This document shows, piece by piece, positions 21,909 to 32,872 of a stretch of DNA of 64,000 nucleotides (position 1 is the stretch's first letter; the number at the start of each line of letters is the position of its first letter). The notes below the pieces were generated by a model. That model was given only the letters and a program-made list of their open reading frames with translations, searched no databases and was not told the DNA's origin. The stretch comes from Nannochloropsis salina CCMP1776 (taxonomy: Eukaryota > Sar > Eustigmatophyceae > Eustigmatales > Monodopsidaceae), in the NCBI GenBank assembly GCA_004565275.1, contig SDOX01000006.1, positions 186,001 to 250,000 on the forward strand, in the 5' to 3' direction. The translations under genes were made by a program, and so were the position numbers.

Positions 21909-23702
21909 ATGAAAGCCTACCCGATAGCAACGGAGACGGACATACACAATCCTCGGGCCCACACAGCACATTATTATGCCTCATCGTCTGCGAAAACTCT
22001 CGTCCGCGATGATGCCCGGCATGGCCTACTCTGGCGCGCCCTTCTTGCTCCACGCGCCTTAGGATCTTCAATCATTCATGGCATTAGTGCCACATTTTTA
22101 CCCGTTGGCTACCCATACAGTGTGCGTGAGGAGTACCTGACGTACCAGATCTGGGACACTGTGCAGGCTTTATGCAGCTATTTGAGAGGAATTCTGACGA
22201 CAAAAGCCATTCTGGAGGGAAGTGGAGTAGGGTCTGAGGCAGCCAGTGCCCTTTCTGCAGCCATGAATTGGGTATTTCGGGACGGCGTGGGCATGGCATG
22301 CTCCCTCCTTTTTTCCTCGATGGCCTCTATCAGCTTCGACTGCAACGTGAAGGAGTGGCGCCTTTTTGCTGACATATCGAACGGTAAGTTGTTCATTTGC
22401 TCTTTCGTACTGTACTTCATACCCTTCCTTGATGTATAAGCTTACACTTATTTGTATATTTGGGGTTTGCATGTACCTTCTTGCAATCAAAATATGGCGT
22501 CTCTTTTACTTCTTTACCTGACGCGTATTAAATCGTCGAGTGGGAGCGAGCATTCACACGATACCATTCCTCCCTCTTACACCGCAGATGTGGGACTGAC
22601 ACTCGACATGCTAACCGGATTGCCGAGCTTGAAAGGCCATTTCCTGCTGCTTACCTGCTTGTCCACGGTCTGCAAGACCATGTGCGGGGTGGCGGCCGGC
22701 TGCACCAAAAGCAGCATTACCGCCCACTTTGCCCTCCTTGGCAACATCGCCGACGTTTCTGCCAAGGAAAACGCTCAGGAAACTGCTGTGACCTTGTTTG
22801 GGATCGTGGGCGGCCTCCTGTGCGCCCAGTGGATCGCCTGCCCAGAAACGGCATGGCCCGTCTTCCTCTCCTTGACTGCTTTGCACGTTTTTGCCAACTA
22901 CAAGGGCGTTGTATCGCTCAAGTTGTACTCTCTCAATACGCAGCGTGCCGCCATCCTCATCGACGATTTCCTGGACCGAGACCAGGGGATGGACCGCGCT
23001 GAGGGACAGGGCGCCCAGGATAAGAAGAGAGGTGACAGCACAACTATCGGAAGCAGCACAACAGACTCCCCCCATCCTCTCCCTCGACTTCTCACTCCTA
23101 CCCAAGTCATGGCACGTGAACGGATCTACCAGCCTCTGTGGAGCTGGCTCTTGGCCCAACAACCCTGCCTAGGGAGCCGAATCAGTGACCTCTCCCTCCC
23201 TTCCCCCGCGCACCTCTCCTTCCTCATGCGTGTCTTTTCCCACGAACGCTACCTGCTCACTTTCGCGCCATTTTCGGGGCGAGTGATTGTCATCTTTCGA
23301 GCCGGCGCCACTCCACAGGACGAGCTGAAAGCATTCTTTCAGGCGCAAGTGATCAAGCGCCTGGATCTGGATCGCAGGGTGGGGAACGGCGGGAGAGAGG
23401 CGGGAAGGGAAGCAGGAAGGGAAGCAGGGAGTAAAGCAGGGAGGGAAGGAGGAAAATGGCCGTCGCCGCTTTTGGGGAAACTGGTCCTGAAAAGTTACGA
23501 AACGACGGTGCATCGCTTTCCTGTCTTTTGGGCGGCGTTACAATCGGAAAACGGAAACAATGAGAAAGGCGGGGAGGAGCCGAGATCGGATAGGAGTGCC
23601 GCGGGCGAGGAAGGCTGGGATCTGGGCCGTATGAACTTGGGGACCAGGGGTTGGCGTTTGATAGAGACGGGCGAGCATCAGACGTCTAAAAAGAAGAGTT
23701 GA
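21909..23702 (+). CDS. RUS family protein (DUF647, root UVB sensitive-like)
   Basis: Exons 21909-22383 and 22588-23702 (GT-AG, in frame N|D) give 529 residues. Family marks in order: FLPVGYPYSVREEYLTYQIWD, LCSYLRGILTTKAILEGSGVG, MNWVFRDGVGMACSLLFS, CNVKEWRLFADISND, GLTLDML, then ACLSTVCKTMCGVAAG-type CKTMCGVAAGCTKSSIT, HFALLGNIADVSAKENAQET and FANYKGVVSLKLYSLN. These are the diagnostic blocks of DUF647. The C-terminal half carries a variable domain with a Gly/Arg/Glu/Ala repeat (GREAGREAGSKAGREG). Plant RUS proteins act in plastid-linked UV-B sensing and vitamin B6-dependent development; the animal member RUSF1 is uncharacterised. No clear targeting peptide. Confidence 0.92.
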
Positions 23703-24035
23703 GGCATTGTAGACAAAGAAACAAAAATCTTACACAGGGTTCGCTCTGGATTTTAAATCTGAGTAATGTACTTTAGTGCTCCGGATGGATGGTACGAATC
23801 CCCCCATAAAGCATATGTATTCGGCTGATCCGGTAGTAATTTGCGCAGACACGATCAGGCAGGTTACAAACAATTGTCTGTCATATGTATCCTTTACCGC
23901 CCCTGTGCACCTGAAGCTGCCCGTGTCATTCCCCGCCTTCATTTTCCTCCCCTCAGGTGCTAGCGACCTTACGCCACGCGTATGCTTGCAAGGGAAGGTA
24001 AGGAGCATCCAGACGCCCTGGGGACCCCAATCCTC
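23703..24035. other. Convergent 3' region
   Basis: 333 bp between the RUS-family and kinase-like stops. Nothing recognised. Confidence 0.4.
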
Positions 24036-26146
24036 TCACAGCCCGTCAGCCTCCCACCCTGACTTCTCCGCGCTCTTTCCATCTCCCCACACCCTCCTTC
24101 GTTGGAACTGCTGCCCCCGTCTCAGCCTCTGGCGCTTCCTCCGGGCAGCTTCCGCCTTTCTTGCCCGTAGCTCTCCAAGCATTTGCAAAAGAAACCCTGT
24201 CCTCAAGCGCATGTCCCGATTTTCCTCCTGCAACTGCTTCACAGTCTCTCGCACCTCCATCAACCCCAGGCCGCTCTTTCCATACTTAATCCCTTTCTTT
24301 TCACTAACCTCGGAGCGTCCCAACCCCTTTCCCTCCCTCCTGTCAGCAAGCGCCCACTCCACTCGGAGAAGGGCCGCGTCAAGATCGCGGATCCGACGAT
24401 GTTTCTCCGCCACCTTGGACTGGAGCGACTGGAGCTGACCCTGGAGGCAGCGAATACCCGCCTTCATGCTTTCGACCGTGCATGGCCGCTCCTCACGGCC
24501 TGTTGCTCCTACAGGTCGACCCAAAGGCTCCGGGCTCCCCCCCCAGGCCTCCAGCCCTGTGGGTCCCAAGCCCCTCGACAGAGACTGCGGGATGTTTTCG
24601 GGGCCCTGCCAGCCCATTTCGGTGCCCACTGCTCTCGAAGGAGGCTGGAGGGACAACCTGGCCACGACTGCCTCCAGAAGGTCCTCCTCCTGCCGACGGC
24701 CCTGCGGCCTTGTATCGTCCTCGCTCGACCAAGCCTCCATGCTGCCCTCTCCTTGACCCCCCGAGCCTGCTCCATCCAGGGCGCTAGTCAAGGGCCCCTG
24801 TCCCGGAAGCGATCCCCCAGTGGCTCGCGACTCGCTCGCGGGGAGGGCCGTCTCTGGCCCTTGGTCAGTATTTGCCTCTTCCCTCTTCCCGCCCTTCTTC
24901 TTTTCTGCCTCCTTCGTCCACCGCCCTTCCAATAGCTTTCCCCTCCCCCTTCGGGCGGGCGAGGGGGTCGGCCATGCGCTCCATCCCTTCTCCGACCCTG
25001 CCTCCACATTCTCGCCCGTTTCCATAGCTCGCACCCACCTAAGGCCTTCGCCCCCCCCGTTTCCTCTCCTTTGTTCCCACCGGGGACCTCCCCCCCGCGT
25101 AATTCCGATTCTCCGAGCCGTTTCTCGGACGCGCTCCACGTCCGGGCGTTTAGCCGGGTCCACCGACAGCATGGAGTTCACCAAATCTCGAAGCTCCTTC
25201 GAAAACCCTTCGGGCCACGCCAGTTCCTCTCCTCCCAAACCCATCGCTGCCAGAAGGCCCTCCACCCCGCCCTCGCCGAGCTGAAAGGGGGGCCGCCCCG
25301 CGCCCATCTCAAAGGCCAGGCAACCCAGGCTCCACGTATCGCTCTTCCACCCGGGCCCGTCACCCCGGAGGATCTCTGGGGGCGCGTATACCGGCACTGG
25401 CTTCCTTCGCTTCTTTTCCCCCGCCCCCATTGCCTGGGAGGCGGGGGCAGCTTCAGGGAGAAGGCCGTGGAGGGTGGGTGGTCTGACCCGCGACTGCGAG
25501 ATGCTGACTCCGCCTACCTTTAACGTCCCTTGCCCATCACAAAGCACGTGTGAGGGTGTTAAGTCCCCGTGAACGATCTTGGCTTTGTGCAAATGCTCGA
25601 TCCCTGCACAAAGTTGCTCCAGGCATCCCCAGACCCGCGCCTCACATAACCCTCCATGTATCCTCCTCTCCTCCTTTTGCGCCTTGCGGATCACGCGGGC
25701 GAGGTCCCCCGCCTCGGCCCACTCCGTCACTACGATCAAATAGGCCTGTGCTCCCTTTTCGACGACCAGGAGGGCGTCCAGGCAAGAGAGAAGGTTGCGG
25801 TGGGTGGAGGAGAGGGACGTGATTAGGCGAGCCTCCCGCAAGCATTTCTCCTGAGCTCTGGCGTCGCGACCGGCAAGACTTGTTTTTTTAATCGCCACTG
25901 TCGCGTTTTGAATAATGTAGAAATGAGATGAAACTTTGATCAAGGACACATGCACATGTTAGGAATGATTCAATCCTGAGGCGGGCGGGAGAGCACTGAT
26001 TAGCCAGATCCGTCATCTCGTTCGTTCGACCTTTCATCTCCCTCCATGATGCACGTACCGGGTGTACCGTCACATTTCTTCCGACCAAGATACACAAGGC
26101 TCGAGCTGCTTTTGGAGATGAGCTTCGTTACCTCGTATTGATCCAT
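24036..26146 (-). CDS. Kinase-like protein with degenerate catalytic motifs (probable pseudokinase)
   Basis: Exons 26146-26059 and 25897-24036, 649 residues. The junction TP|VAIKK is in frame and restores the kinase N-lobe. The fold is clear: MDQYEVTKLIS, VAIKK (Lys 33-34), REARLI (helix C Glu), WAEAGDLARVIRKA, HLHKAKIVHGDLTPSH, YAPPEIL (APE) and KSDTWSLGCLAFEM. The pattern is closest to NEK kinases. Three catalytic sites are unusual: the glycine loop reads SKSSSSLVYLG with no Gly-x-Gly, the catalytic loop HRDLKPxN is HGDLTPSH, and the DFG site is KVGGVS, lacking the metal-binding Asp. Residues beyond 270 are disordered and then form a coiled coil (LQGQLQSLQSKVAEKHRRI; VKQLQEENRDMRLRT). A scaffold role is inferred. 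Confidence 0.85.
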
Positions 26147-26838
26147 GCACCCGGACGTTGCGGCTCGAGTCGCACTTTTCTTTCAGTATCACTGTCCAAG
26201 CCGTCTTCGACCCTCACCGCCCTGATGAAAAGTCGAAGGCTCCACAACAGCACGTTATCTTGTATCGTCACCGCATTTACGCTCCTGTACTGGCCCGGGC
26301 AGTATCCCTTCGCACAGGCATTGGAATACAAAGGCGAAGTCAGCTTCGAGCATCAGATAAGTTTGCGGGAGGCAAATATGTTTGAGTGCACCCTTGATTC
26401 GTGAACGCCCAAATTGATGCATGTAGTCATAAAAATTTTAATTCATTTTGGTGGATCTGGACGTGCCGCCTGGTAATCGTCTTGCTCACAGTTTTTGTTA
26501 TCGGCTACACAATCCTCGCTAGAACGCTTCCAGCGAGCAGTTCGCCGGGAAAAGCTACCTGCCCAAAAGCAGCAGGTTGTTGTTTTGGGTCACGGTCCTA
26601 CTTTATTGCTTTTTCGAAAAAGGCGAAGTCATTGACATTGATTGTGCTCAAGCGATCAACGCTAGACTTATCCGATTTTTTGTATAGGTGCAGGCATCTG
26701 AAAAGAATTACGCTAGCAGACCGCAACTAGGTATCGGCGCGCGTTGAGCCTGAGGGACTCTGTTCTAATAGATTCTCGCTTCTCCTCTTCCCGTATAATT
26801 TAAAGAGATCCTACGTCCACGTTCAATTCTCTACTACT
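26147..26838. promoter_or_regulatory. Divergent promoter region, kinase-like / enoyl-CoA hydratase
   Basis: 692 bp between outward genes. Short ORFs have no recognisable domain. Presumed to hold both promoters. Confidence 0.4.
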
Positions 26839-27750
26839 ATGTCATTGCGGCTGCGGCAAGTACATCCGTCCCTGCTGCCTGCGCGACGCTTCATGTGCTC
26901 TTCGACCTCCCCGCATCCCCAACCCCCTCCACTACTGATAACACGCCATGATCTGGAAGGCAAACCAGTCGCGGAGTCGAGTAATAAGGGGGTGATAGTC
27001 ACACTTGCCCTCAACCGGCCTGAAGCCCGGAATGCCTTGAACAAAGCGTTGGTCACTGCTTTGAACAATGCCGTTTCCTCCCTCGCCCAGGATCAGATTG
27101 CCCGTGTCCTTCTCCTCACCAGCTCCGCGCCTACGAAGGCCTTCTGCGCCGGCGCCGACTTAAAAGAACGTGCTAATATGTCTCCCTCGGAAGTTTCCTC
27201 CTTCGTCTCCAGCCTCCGGGCCCTGATGGACGGCGTGGAGAATTTACCAATGCCTGCCCTCGCTGTCCTGGAGGGCGGTGCCTATGGTGGCGGCCTGGAA
27301 TTGGCGTTAGCGTGCGATATGAGGGTGGCAGGACCCAAGGCCGAAATGGGCCTGACGGAGACAAGCCTGGCAATCATCCCGGGGGCGGGAGGCACGCAGC
27401 GTTTGCCGCGTCTAATAGGCGCGTCTAGGGCCAAGGAGATGATGTTTCGGGCCACGCGTATCGGCGCTTCGGAGGCGCATCGGCTGGGTTTGGTGAATGC
27501 AGTGGCGACGGAGGAGGAGGAGGGAGGAGTGAAGGGATTGGCAGCCCGGTGGTGCCGGGAGATCGCCTCGAACGGGCCGGTGGCAGTGCGCGCGGCGAAG
27601 CAGGCAGTGCGGGAAGGGATGGAGGGGTCCCTGGCGCCAGGCCTGGAGATTGAGAGGGCGTGCTACGCCAAGGTCATCCCCACGGAGGACAGACTGGAGG
27701 GCCTGAGGGCGTTTAGGGAGAAGCGGAAGCCGATGTACGCGGGGAAGTAG
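26839..27750 (+). CDS. AUH: Methylglutaconyl-CoA hydratase-like enoyl-CoA hydratase
   Basis: Crotonase-fold enzyme, single exon, 303 residues. The family order is intact: VTLALNRPEARNALNKALV, AFCAGADLKERANMS (first oxyanion-hole element), LEGGAYGGGLELALACDMR (second), MGLTETSLAIIPGAGGTQRLPR (catalytic Glu region), GPVAVRAAKQAVREGME and a C-terminus ACYAKVIPTEDRLEGLRAF. The combination CAGADLKER, TETSLAIIPGAGGTQRLPR and IPTEDRLEGL is closest to AUH, which hydrates 3-methylglutaconyl-CoA in mitochondrial leucine breakdown. The Arg/Ser-rich N-terminus (MSLRLRQVHPSLLPARRF) fits a mitochondrial transit peptide. A broader short-chain enoyl-CoA hydratase is the alternative. Confidence 0.9.
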   Translation: MSLRLRQVHPSLLPARRFMCSSTSPHPQPPPLLITRHDLEGKPVAESSNKGVIVTLALNRPEARNALNKALVTALNNAVSSLAQDQIARVLLLTSSAPTKAFCAGADLKERANMSPSEVSSFVSSLRALMDGVENLPMPALAVLEGGAYGGGLELALACDMRVAGPKAEMGLTETSLAIIPGAGGTQRLPRLIGASRAKEMMFRATRIGASEAHRLGLVNAVATEEEEGGVKGLAARWCREIASNGPVAVRAAKQAVREGMEGSLAPGLEIERACYAKVIPTEDRLEGLRAFREKRKPMYAGK

Positions 27751-28236
27751 GGAGTGAGGGGGTTGGTAAGAGGTGGTAGGGTGGTGGGGAAGGAGGGAAG
27801 GAGGGAAGGAAGGAGGGAGGGAGACGGTGCTAGGCCCTGTGGGCGCCTCGAGGTCCCCCGAAATGTGTAACACAACCGTCGGTGCGTCCATGAGGCATCG
27901 CCAAGGGTGCGTGCCTGCATATCGTACGTTCATTTCGTTACTTTGGATCCGAGGACATTGCCTCCGTCCCAAACGCCTCCCACATTCCGGGAATCCGGAG
28001 AAGCGCCCCACCGTTTTGGGCCGAAAATCACCGACGTCAGGCCTGAGCACCCTCGCAGTCCTTGTCGTCCTTCCGGTAATCACCGACAGGATCGGCTCCA
28101 TTGGGAGAGCAAGAGGCCCCGGTCTCTCCGGCGGCCACGTCCCTACCCCCTCACAAGCATCCTCGTCGCCACTTTCCTCTCTAACCGACGATATCGCCCC
28201 CCGTGCACGTTCTATCTATCGAAAACGTTCCTTCCC
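27751..28236. other. Convergent 3' region
   Basis: 486 bp between the hydratase and PEX6 stops, beginning with a short G-rich tract. No coding signal. Confidence 0.4.
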
Positions 28237-30760
28237 TCACTTCATTCTGATGACCCGCCCCTCCTCCCTTCCCTCCCTCCCCCCTGCCCTTCCTCCCCCT
28301 CCTTCGCCCTTCCCGTTCAGAAATCCTGTCCTTTCCCCCACCCCCACGGGGAGAGCCTCCCTCCCTCCCCCCTTCTCCCCTCCACGGACCGCCGCGCTGC
28401 CTTCCTGTGAGAGCCCCACCGCGGCTTGCGTGCTGCTGAATTGAAGCCGAAGCCTTTCGTAATGGGCCAGCTCCTCTGCGGCCACGGAGGGGGCGACTTT
28501 CGTGGCGGCCTCCAAGAGATCTTCCTGGTAGACCCGCGCCACGCATTCTTCAGGGGATAAATGCGACAAAAATGTTCCCAGGCTCAACTTCCCTCCCCCC
28601 GTCCCACCCTCATTCCCCTCCTCCCCTCCCTCGTTCAAGACCGCCAGCTCCTCCTCCAATTCAGCCACCCGCCGGCGCAATGCCCGCATCAAAGCCTGGG
28701 CGGCCACGGCGGAAAAGTCGGCCCCAGTAAAATTCGGGGGAAGTCGGGAAACCACGTCGGACAAATCCACGTCCTCGCCGAAGGGAAACTTCCGGGTCGC
28801 CGCCTGCAGGATGGCGCGTCGGCTGCCCGCGTCGGTGGTGTGCCCCAGGTACAAGAGTCGGTCGAAGCGGCCGGGGCGCAGCAAGGAGGAATCCAAGAGG
28901 TCTGGGCGGTTCGTCGCACCGATGACAAAGACGTCCTTTCTCTCTGTTCCTCCCTCCCGCCCTCCTCCCCCCCCCCCCTCTCCCGAGGAGACCGCATCCA
29001 GTTCCACCAGCAGCTGCGCCACCACACGGTCCATCACCCCTCCACTGTCGCTACCTCGGCCACGCTGCGGTGCCAAGGAGTCCAACTCGTCGAAGAACAA
29101 GACGGCAGGCGCCGCCGCCCGGGCCCGGGCAAACGCTTGACGCACGTTCCGTTCGCTCTCCCCGACGTACATGTCCAAGAGCTCCGGTCCCTTTACGGAG
29201 AGGAAGGCGAGGCCGCACTCCGTGGCCACTGCCTTCGCCAAGAGGGTCTTGCCCGTCCCTGGTGGCCCGTACAACAGGATCCCTGCGCGTCGCTTGACCC
29301 CGGCGGTGAATACCTCTGGGGGAGGGAGGGAGGGAGGGAGGGAGGGAGGGAGGGAGGGAGGNNNNNNNNNNNNNNNNNNNNNNNNNNNNNNNNNNNNNNN
29401 NNNNNNNNNNNNNNNNNNNNNNNNNNNNNNNNNNNNNNNNNNNNNNNNNNNNNNNNNNNNNTCCGCCCCGCCCTCCGCCCCTCCCTCCACCCCTTCCTCC
29501 TCCATCGCCAGGGTCAACATGTCCAGCATCAGCGACGACCGGCTTCGCCCGTCCCGGCCTGACAGCTGCCAGGGAGCAGGCGGCGCCCCCCTGGGAGCAG
29601 TCTCCTTAACTCCCTCCCCCTTGTCTCCCGAAAGGGGCGCGGCGGTCGTGCTCCCGCTTTCAGGAGGGAGGGACGGGAGGGTGGGAGGGAGGGAGGGAGG
29701 GGCCAAGGGAGGGCTTTCCAAGGCGCGGGGCACGGGGACCGCGATCAAGTCCCCCACGGTGAGGAGGCGGGGGGAGGAGAAAAAGTGGGCAATAGCGCCG
29801 GCAAAATCCTCGCGTCCGTGTCGGTCGGGGTTTTTCACGGGGGCGATGACAGCATGGCCGGCCAAGGGGGGGCGGGGAAGGGAGGAGGCGGGAGGGGGGG
29901 GGTGGGAGGGGGGGGGCGGAGGGCGGGGCGGAGGAGAAGCGACGGACGCGGAAGCGACAAGGACGCAGGCTGCCCGTTGCGTTGAAGAGCAGAAGGGGGG
30001 GGACGTAAAGCACGTCCTCCTCTTCCACCTCCTCCCCCTGCTTCCCCTTCCTCCCTCCATCCCCCTCCTTCCCACCCGTTCCTCTCTCCTCCTCCGCCGC
30101 CGCCTCCTCCTCCTTCTGCCGAAGCACCACCGCCAGCACCTCGTCTTCGTCCATGGCGACGATCCGACACACCCTTTCCCGTCCTCCTCCGGCGTCCCCT
30201 GCTTCCGTGCCTGTCGCCGCGCCCCCGCTCTCACCACACCACCTCCTTCCCTTCCCTCTCTCCTCCACGGAGGTCAAAGTGATCCAGGCCCCACTCACCA
30301 TCCCAAGCCGCGCCAATGACCGCGTGCGGGTTGCCACTTCCGTCATTGGGTCCCGGAGCATGGTGCAGGCAGCCTGGGAAGGCTTGCGGTCGGCGGGATA
30401 AGGGGGGGGGCTGAGAGCGGGCGGGGCGAGAGGGACGGCGTCGCTGGGTGCTAAGGGAGGATGGCGCACAGGTTGCGGCAACAGTCTGGCCAGGAACGTA
30501 TGCTCAGCCTCGTCGGTGTTGCTGAGAAAGGAGGTGGAGGAGGAGGAAGAGTCCTGAATGGGATTGGAAGGGCCGTAAAAAGAGGACGGGATGTGGACGC
30601 GTCTGCGGGCAGTCTGGGAGTCTCCCGTGATAGGTGCAAGCTTGCTGGCGGCAGTGGAGGAGTAAAATATACTAAGTTGCGGCAAGGCACCTTCGCAGGC
30701 GCTACCTGGTCGAGAGGAAGGCGGTGATGGTGATGTTGTGGTGGGAGGAGGAGAAGACAT
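28237..30760 (-). CDS. PEX6: Peroxisomal AAA ATPase PEX6-like, interrupted by an assembly gap
   Basis: With PEX1, PEX6 extracts the import receptor PEX5 from the peroxisome membrane. Start ATG 30760. The N-terminal part reads [25 protein letters not shown] and [18 protein letters not shown], the last typical of PEX6. The C-terminal (D2) ATPase is complete from [16 protein letters not shown] (Walker A) through [35 protein letters not shown] (Walker B), [22 protein letters not shown] (sensor and Arg finger) and [17 protein letters not shown]. Between the halves lies the 100-N gap; the D1 ATPase and the start of D2 are not present, so the gap hides real exons. The frame also changes within a C-rich homopolymer tract around 29880-29935, probably a base-count error. 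A CCCT array precedes the D2 exon's acceptor. Confidence 0.88.
29321..29361. repeat. GGGA array at the PEX6 D2 3' splice site
   Basis: Sense strand CCCT ending CCCCCAG, then the exon beginning with the codons for VFTAGVKRR. The array runs directly into the assembly gap. Confidence 0.9.
29362..29461. other. Assembly gap of 100 N inside PEX6
   Basis: Exactly 100 N. The true length must be greater, because about 300 or more residues of PEX6 (D1 domain and N-terminal part of D2) are missing between the flanking coding sequences. Confidence 0.9.
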
Positions 30761-31081
30761 GGCTGCTGAAGTTCACGCGGCAATGCCCACAGGGCAACGC
30801 CAATTATAAGGCTAAGGCTATGGGAGGGTTTGTGAGCACGGGGCGCGACGTGGCTCTCCTCCGTCCCTATGTACGCATCGCATGTATGTACCTGTGCGAG
30901 GAAAAAACGGTGAATGGGACGTCAGACAGGCAGCATCGTAGGGAGGCAGGTGTTGACTTGACTTTGAGAGAGTTGCTGCTTTGGCGAACATGCGAGTACG
31001 CGTCTTCCCAGCCGGTTCAATTTTGTATGACAGATACAACCTACATTTGCTCCTTTTAACAGGCCAATTGTGTCCAGACCA
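30761..31081. promoter_or_regulatory. Divergent promoter region, PEX6 / RRP8
   Basis: 321 bp shared by two outward genes. No motif recognised. Confidence 0.4.
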
Positions 31082-32655
31082 ATGCCTAAGAAGAGATTGC
31101 CTTCAAAGAAGGCGGCATTGATGACGGGGGGGAAGAAACGGAATCCCAGCACCACGGCGCCTGATCCTGCGGCTGGTACACAAAGCTCCTATACCCGTGA
31201 TGGTGCTCCGTCGATTAACGCGAGCTATCATGGGGATAAGTCTCTGCCCGCTGCTGGAACTAAAACATCCTTGACTCCAGAATCTCATTTAAAACGGAAG
31301 CGTGGTCGGAGGAACAGGAAAAAGGCGAAATTAGCGTCGAGCGCTCCAAATGAAGTGCCCCTTGCAACCTCCTCCCCTATCCCCTCTTTTGCCGCTACAA
31401 TTCTGGGAGCTGGGCCGGTCAGCCCACCCCCGACTTCCGCTGTCAACTCACAGTCTACCTCCTCAAAATCCAGAAAGAGGAAGAAGAGGCATCCTGTGAA
31501 CGCGGGAATCTCGTCTTCGTCCTCGCACTTGGTTTCCCTTGCCCATCCTCAAAAGCATCCGTCGTCAGAGGTAGCCCTGAAAAGGGTGTCTCCATCGTCC
31601 TCTGGCCCAGTTCTTAGTGCCCTTCAAGCGAAAATGAAAGCCAGGCTGGAAGGAGCGCGCTTTCGCGACATCAATGAGATGCTGTACACCTCCCGTGGCG
31701 ACCATGCCCTTACCACGTTCAAAAACGAGCCCGCTCTCTTTGAAGCGGTCAGTTCATGTCAGAGATAGACGTGAAGAATGGAACCATGCACAACTCCTGA
31801 CACGCCTCTCGTATATTAATTCTCTTCCCTTTCCTGACCGCCCCTTAGTACCACAAAGGCTTTCGGGAGCAAGTCCAGAAGTGGCCCCGGAATCCCCTAG
31901 ACGATATTATTGCATGGGTGCGCAGGCAGCCACGTACGCACACTTTTGCCGATTTTGGCTGTGGAGAGGCTCGTCTGGCGGCCTCCTGCCCCCACCATAC
32001 GGTCCACTCATTCGACCTGGTAGCTCCTGGGGGGGAGGAGGCAGGGAGGGCGGGGACAGTGATTGCTTGCGACATGGCAAACGTCCCATTGCCGTCGGAG
32101 AGCGTCCACGGCGTGATTTTCTGTCTGTCACTCATGGCTACGAACATGATGGATTCCCTTCGGGAGGCCGTACGCGTGTGCGTGGAAGGAGGGGTGGTCA
32201 AGGTGGTGGAGGTCCGAAGCCGGTTCGAGGGGCAAGGCGAAGCGGAGGGAGGAAAGGAGGGAGGGAAAGAAGGAGGGGGAGGTGGAATCGAGAAATTTGT
32301 GGCAGCCTGCCAGGCGTTGGGCTTGGCGTGCAAACGGCTGGACAGGACGAATAAGATGTTTTTCCTGGTCGATTTCGTCAAGGTGGGGAAGGAGAAGGAG
32401 ACGGGGGTGAAAGGGCAGAAAAGAAAAGGAGCAACGTCTGGTTCCGCACCGGGAAACGTCACGGAGAAAGGGAAGGAGAAAATTGGGCGAGGTGGGAAAC
32501 GTGGTGGGGGTGGACAGGGCCAAAGGAGTGGGCAAGGGTCAGATATGAAAGCGGGACCCGGGTCCCCCAGAGCGGGAGGACGGGGGAAAGGCGGGAAGGA
32601 GGATGGGAAGCGGCCGGACTTTCGCGCCAAACCCTGCCTATATAAACGCCGATAA
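31082..32655 (+). CDS. RRP8: rRNA-processing methyltransferase RRP8
   Basis: Nucleolar SAM-dependent methyltransferase; yeast Rrp8 makes m1A in 25S rRNA. Exons 31082-31747 and 31849-32655 join as FEA|YHKGF in frame, 490 residues. The N-terminal 190 residues are Lys/Arg/Ser-rich and disordered, with basic clusters that fit nucleolar targeting. The conserved domain begins LQAKMKARLEGARFRDINEMLYT, then YHKGFREQVQKWP.NP, FADFGCGEARLAAS (SAM motif I), VHSFDLV, ACDMANVPLPSESVHGVIFC, LSLMATN, EVRSRF and NKMFFLVDFVKV. Motif order is exactly that of the family. A GGA-rich insert (EGGKEGGKEGGGGG) lies between late strands, and a Lys/Gly tail follows. ATG 31082 is the first in frame after an upstream GTG. 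Confidence 0.95.
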
Positions 32656-32872
32656 GGTCGGCTACATGTAAAAGAGGCATTCGCGCAAATACTCGCCAAA
32701 GGTCCCCACAGCAACCAATGCATGTGGTATTCTTTGCTGCCATTCTTCTATCGCGACCGTGGCCGCTCCTTCTCTTGTATAACCCAAACGCCCCTTCCCT
32801 CCCTCCACCCCCCCGGATTCCCATCGTCGTACCACTCTAGTATCTCAGCCCTCACATCGCAACCCCTCACAC

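Noticed and set aside
23770-23830. tRNA-like B box (GGTACGAATCC)
   Set aside because: One base differs from the consensus, no matching A box or acceptor stem was found nearby; other near matches in the window also failed.
29171-30319. Plus-strand open frame across the PEX6 N-terminal region
   Set aside because: It reads through the N gap and through GGGA repeats; the minus strand has PEX6 motifs.
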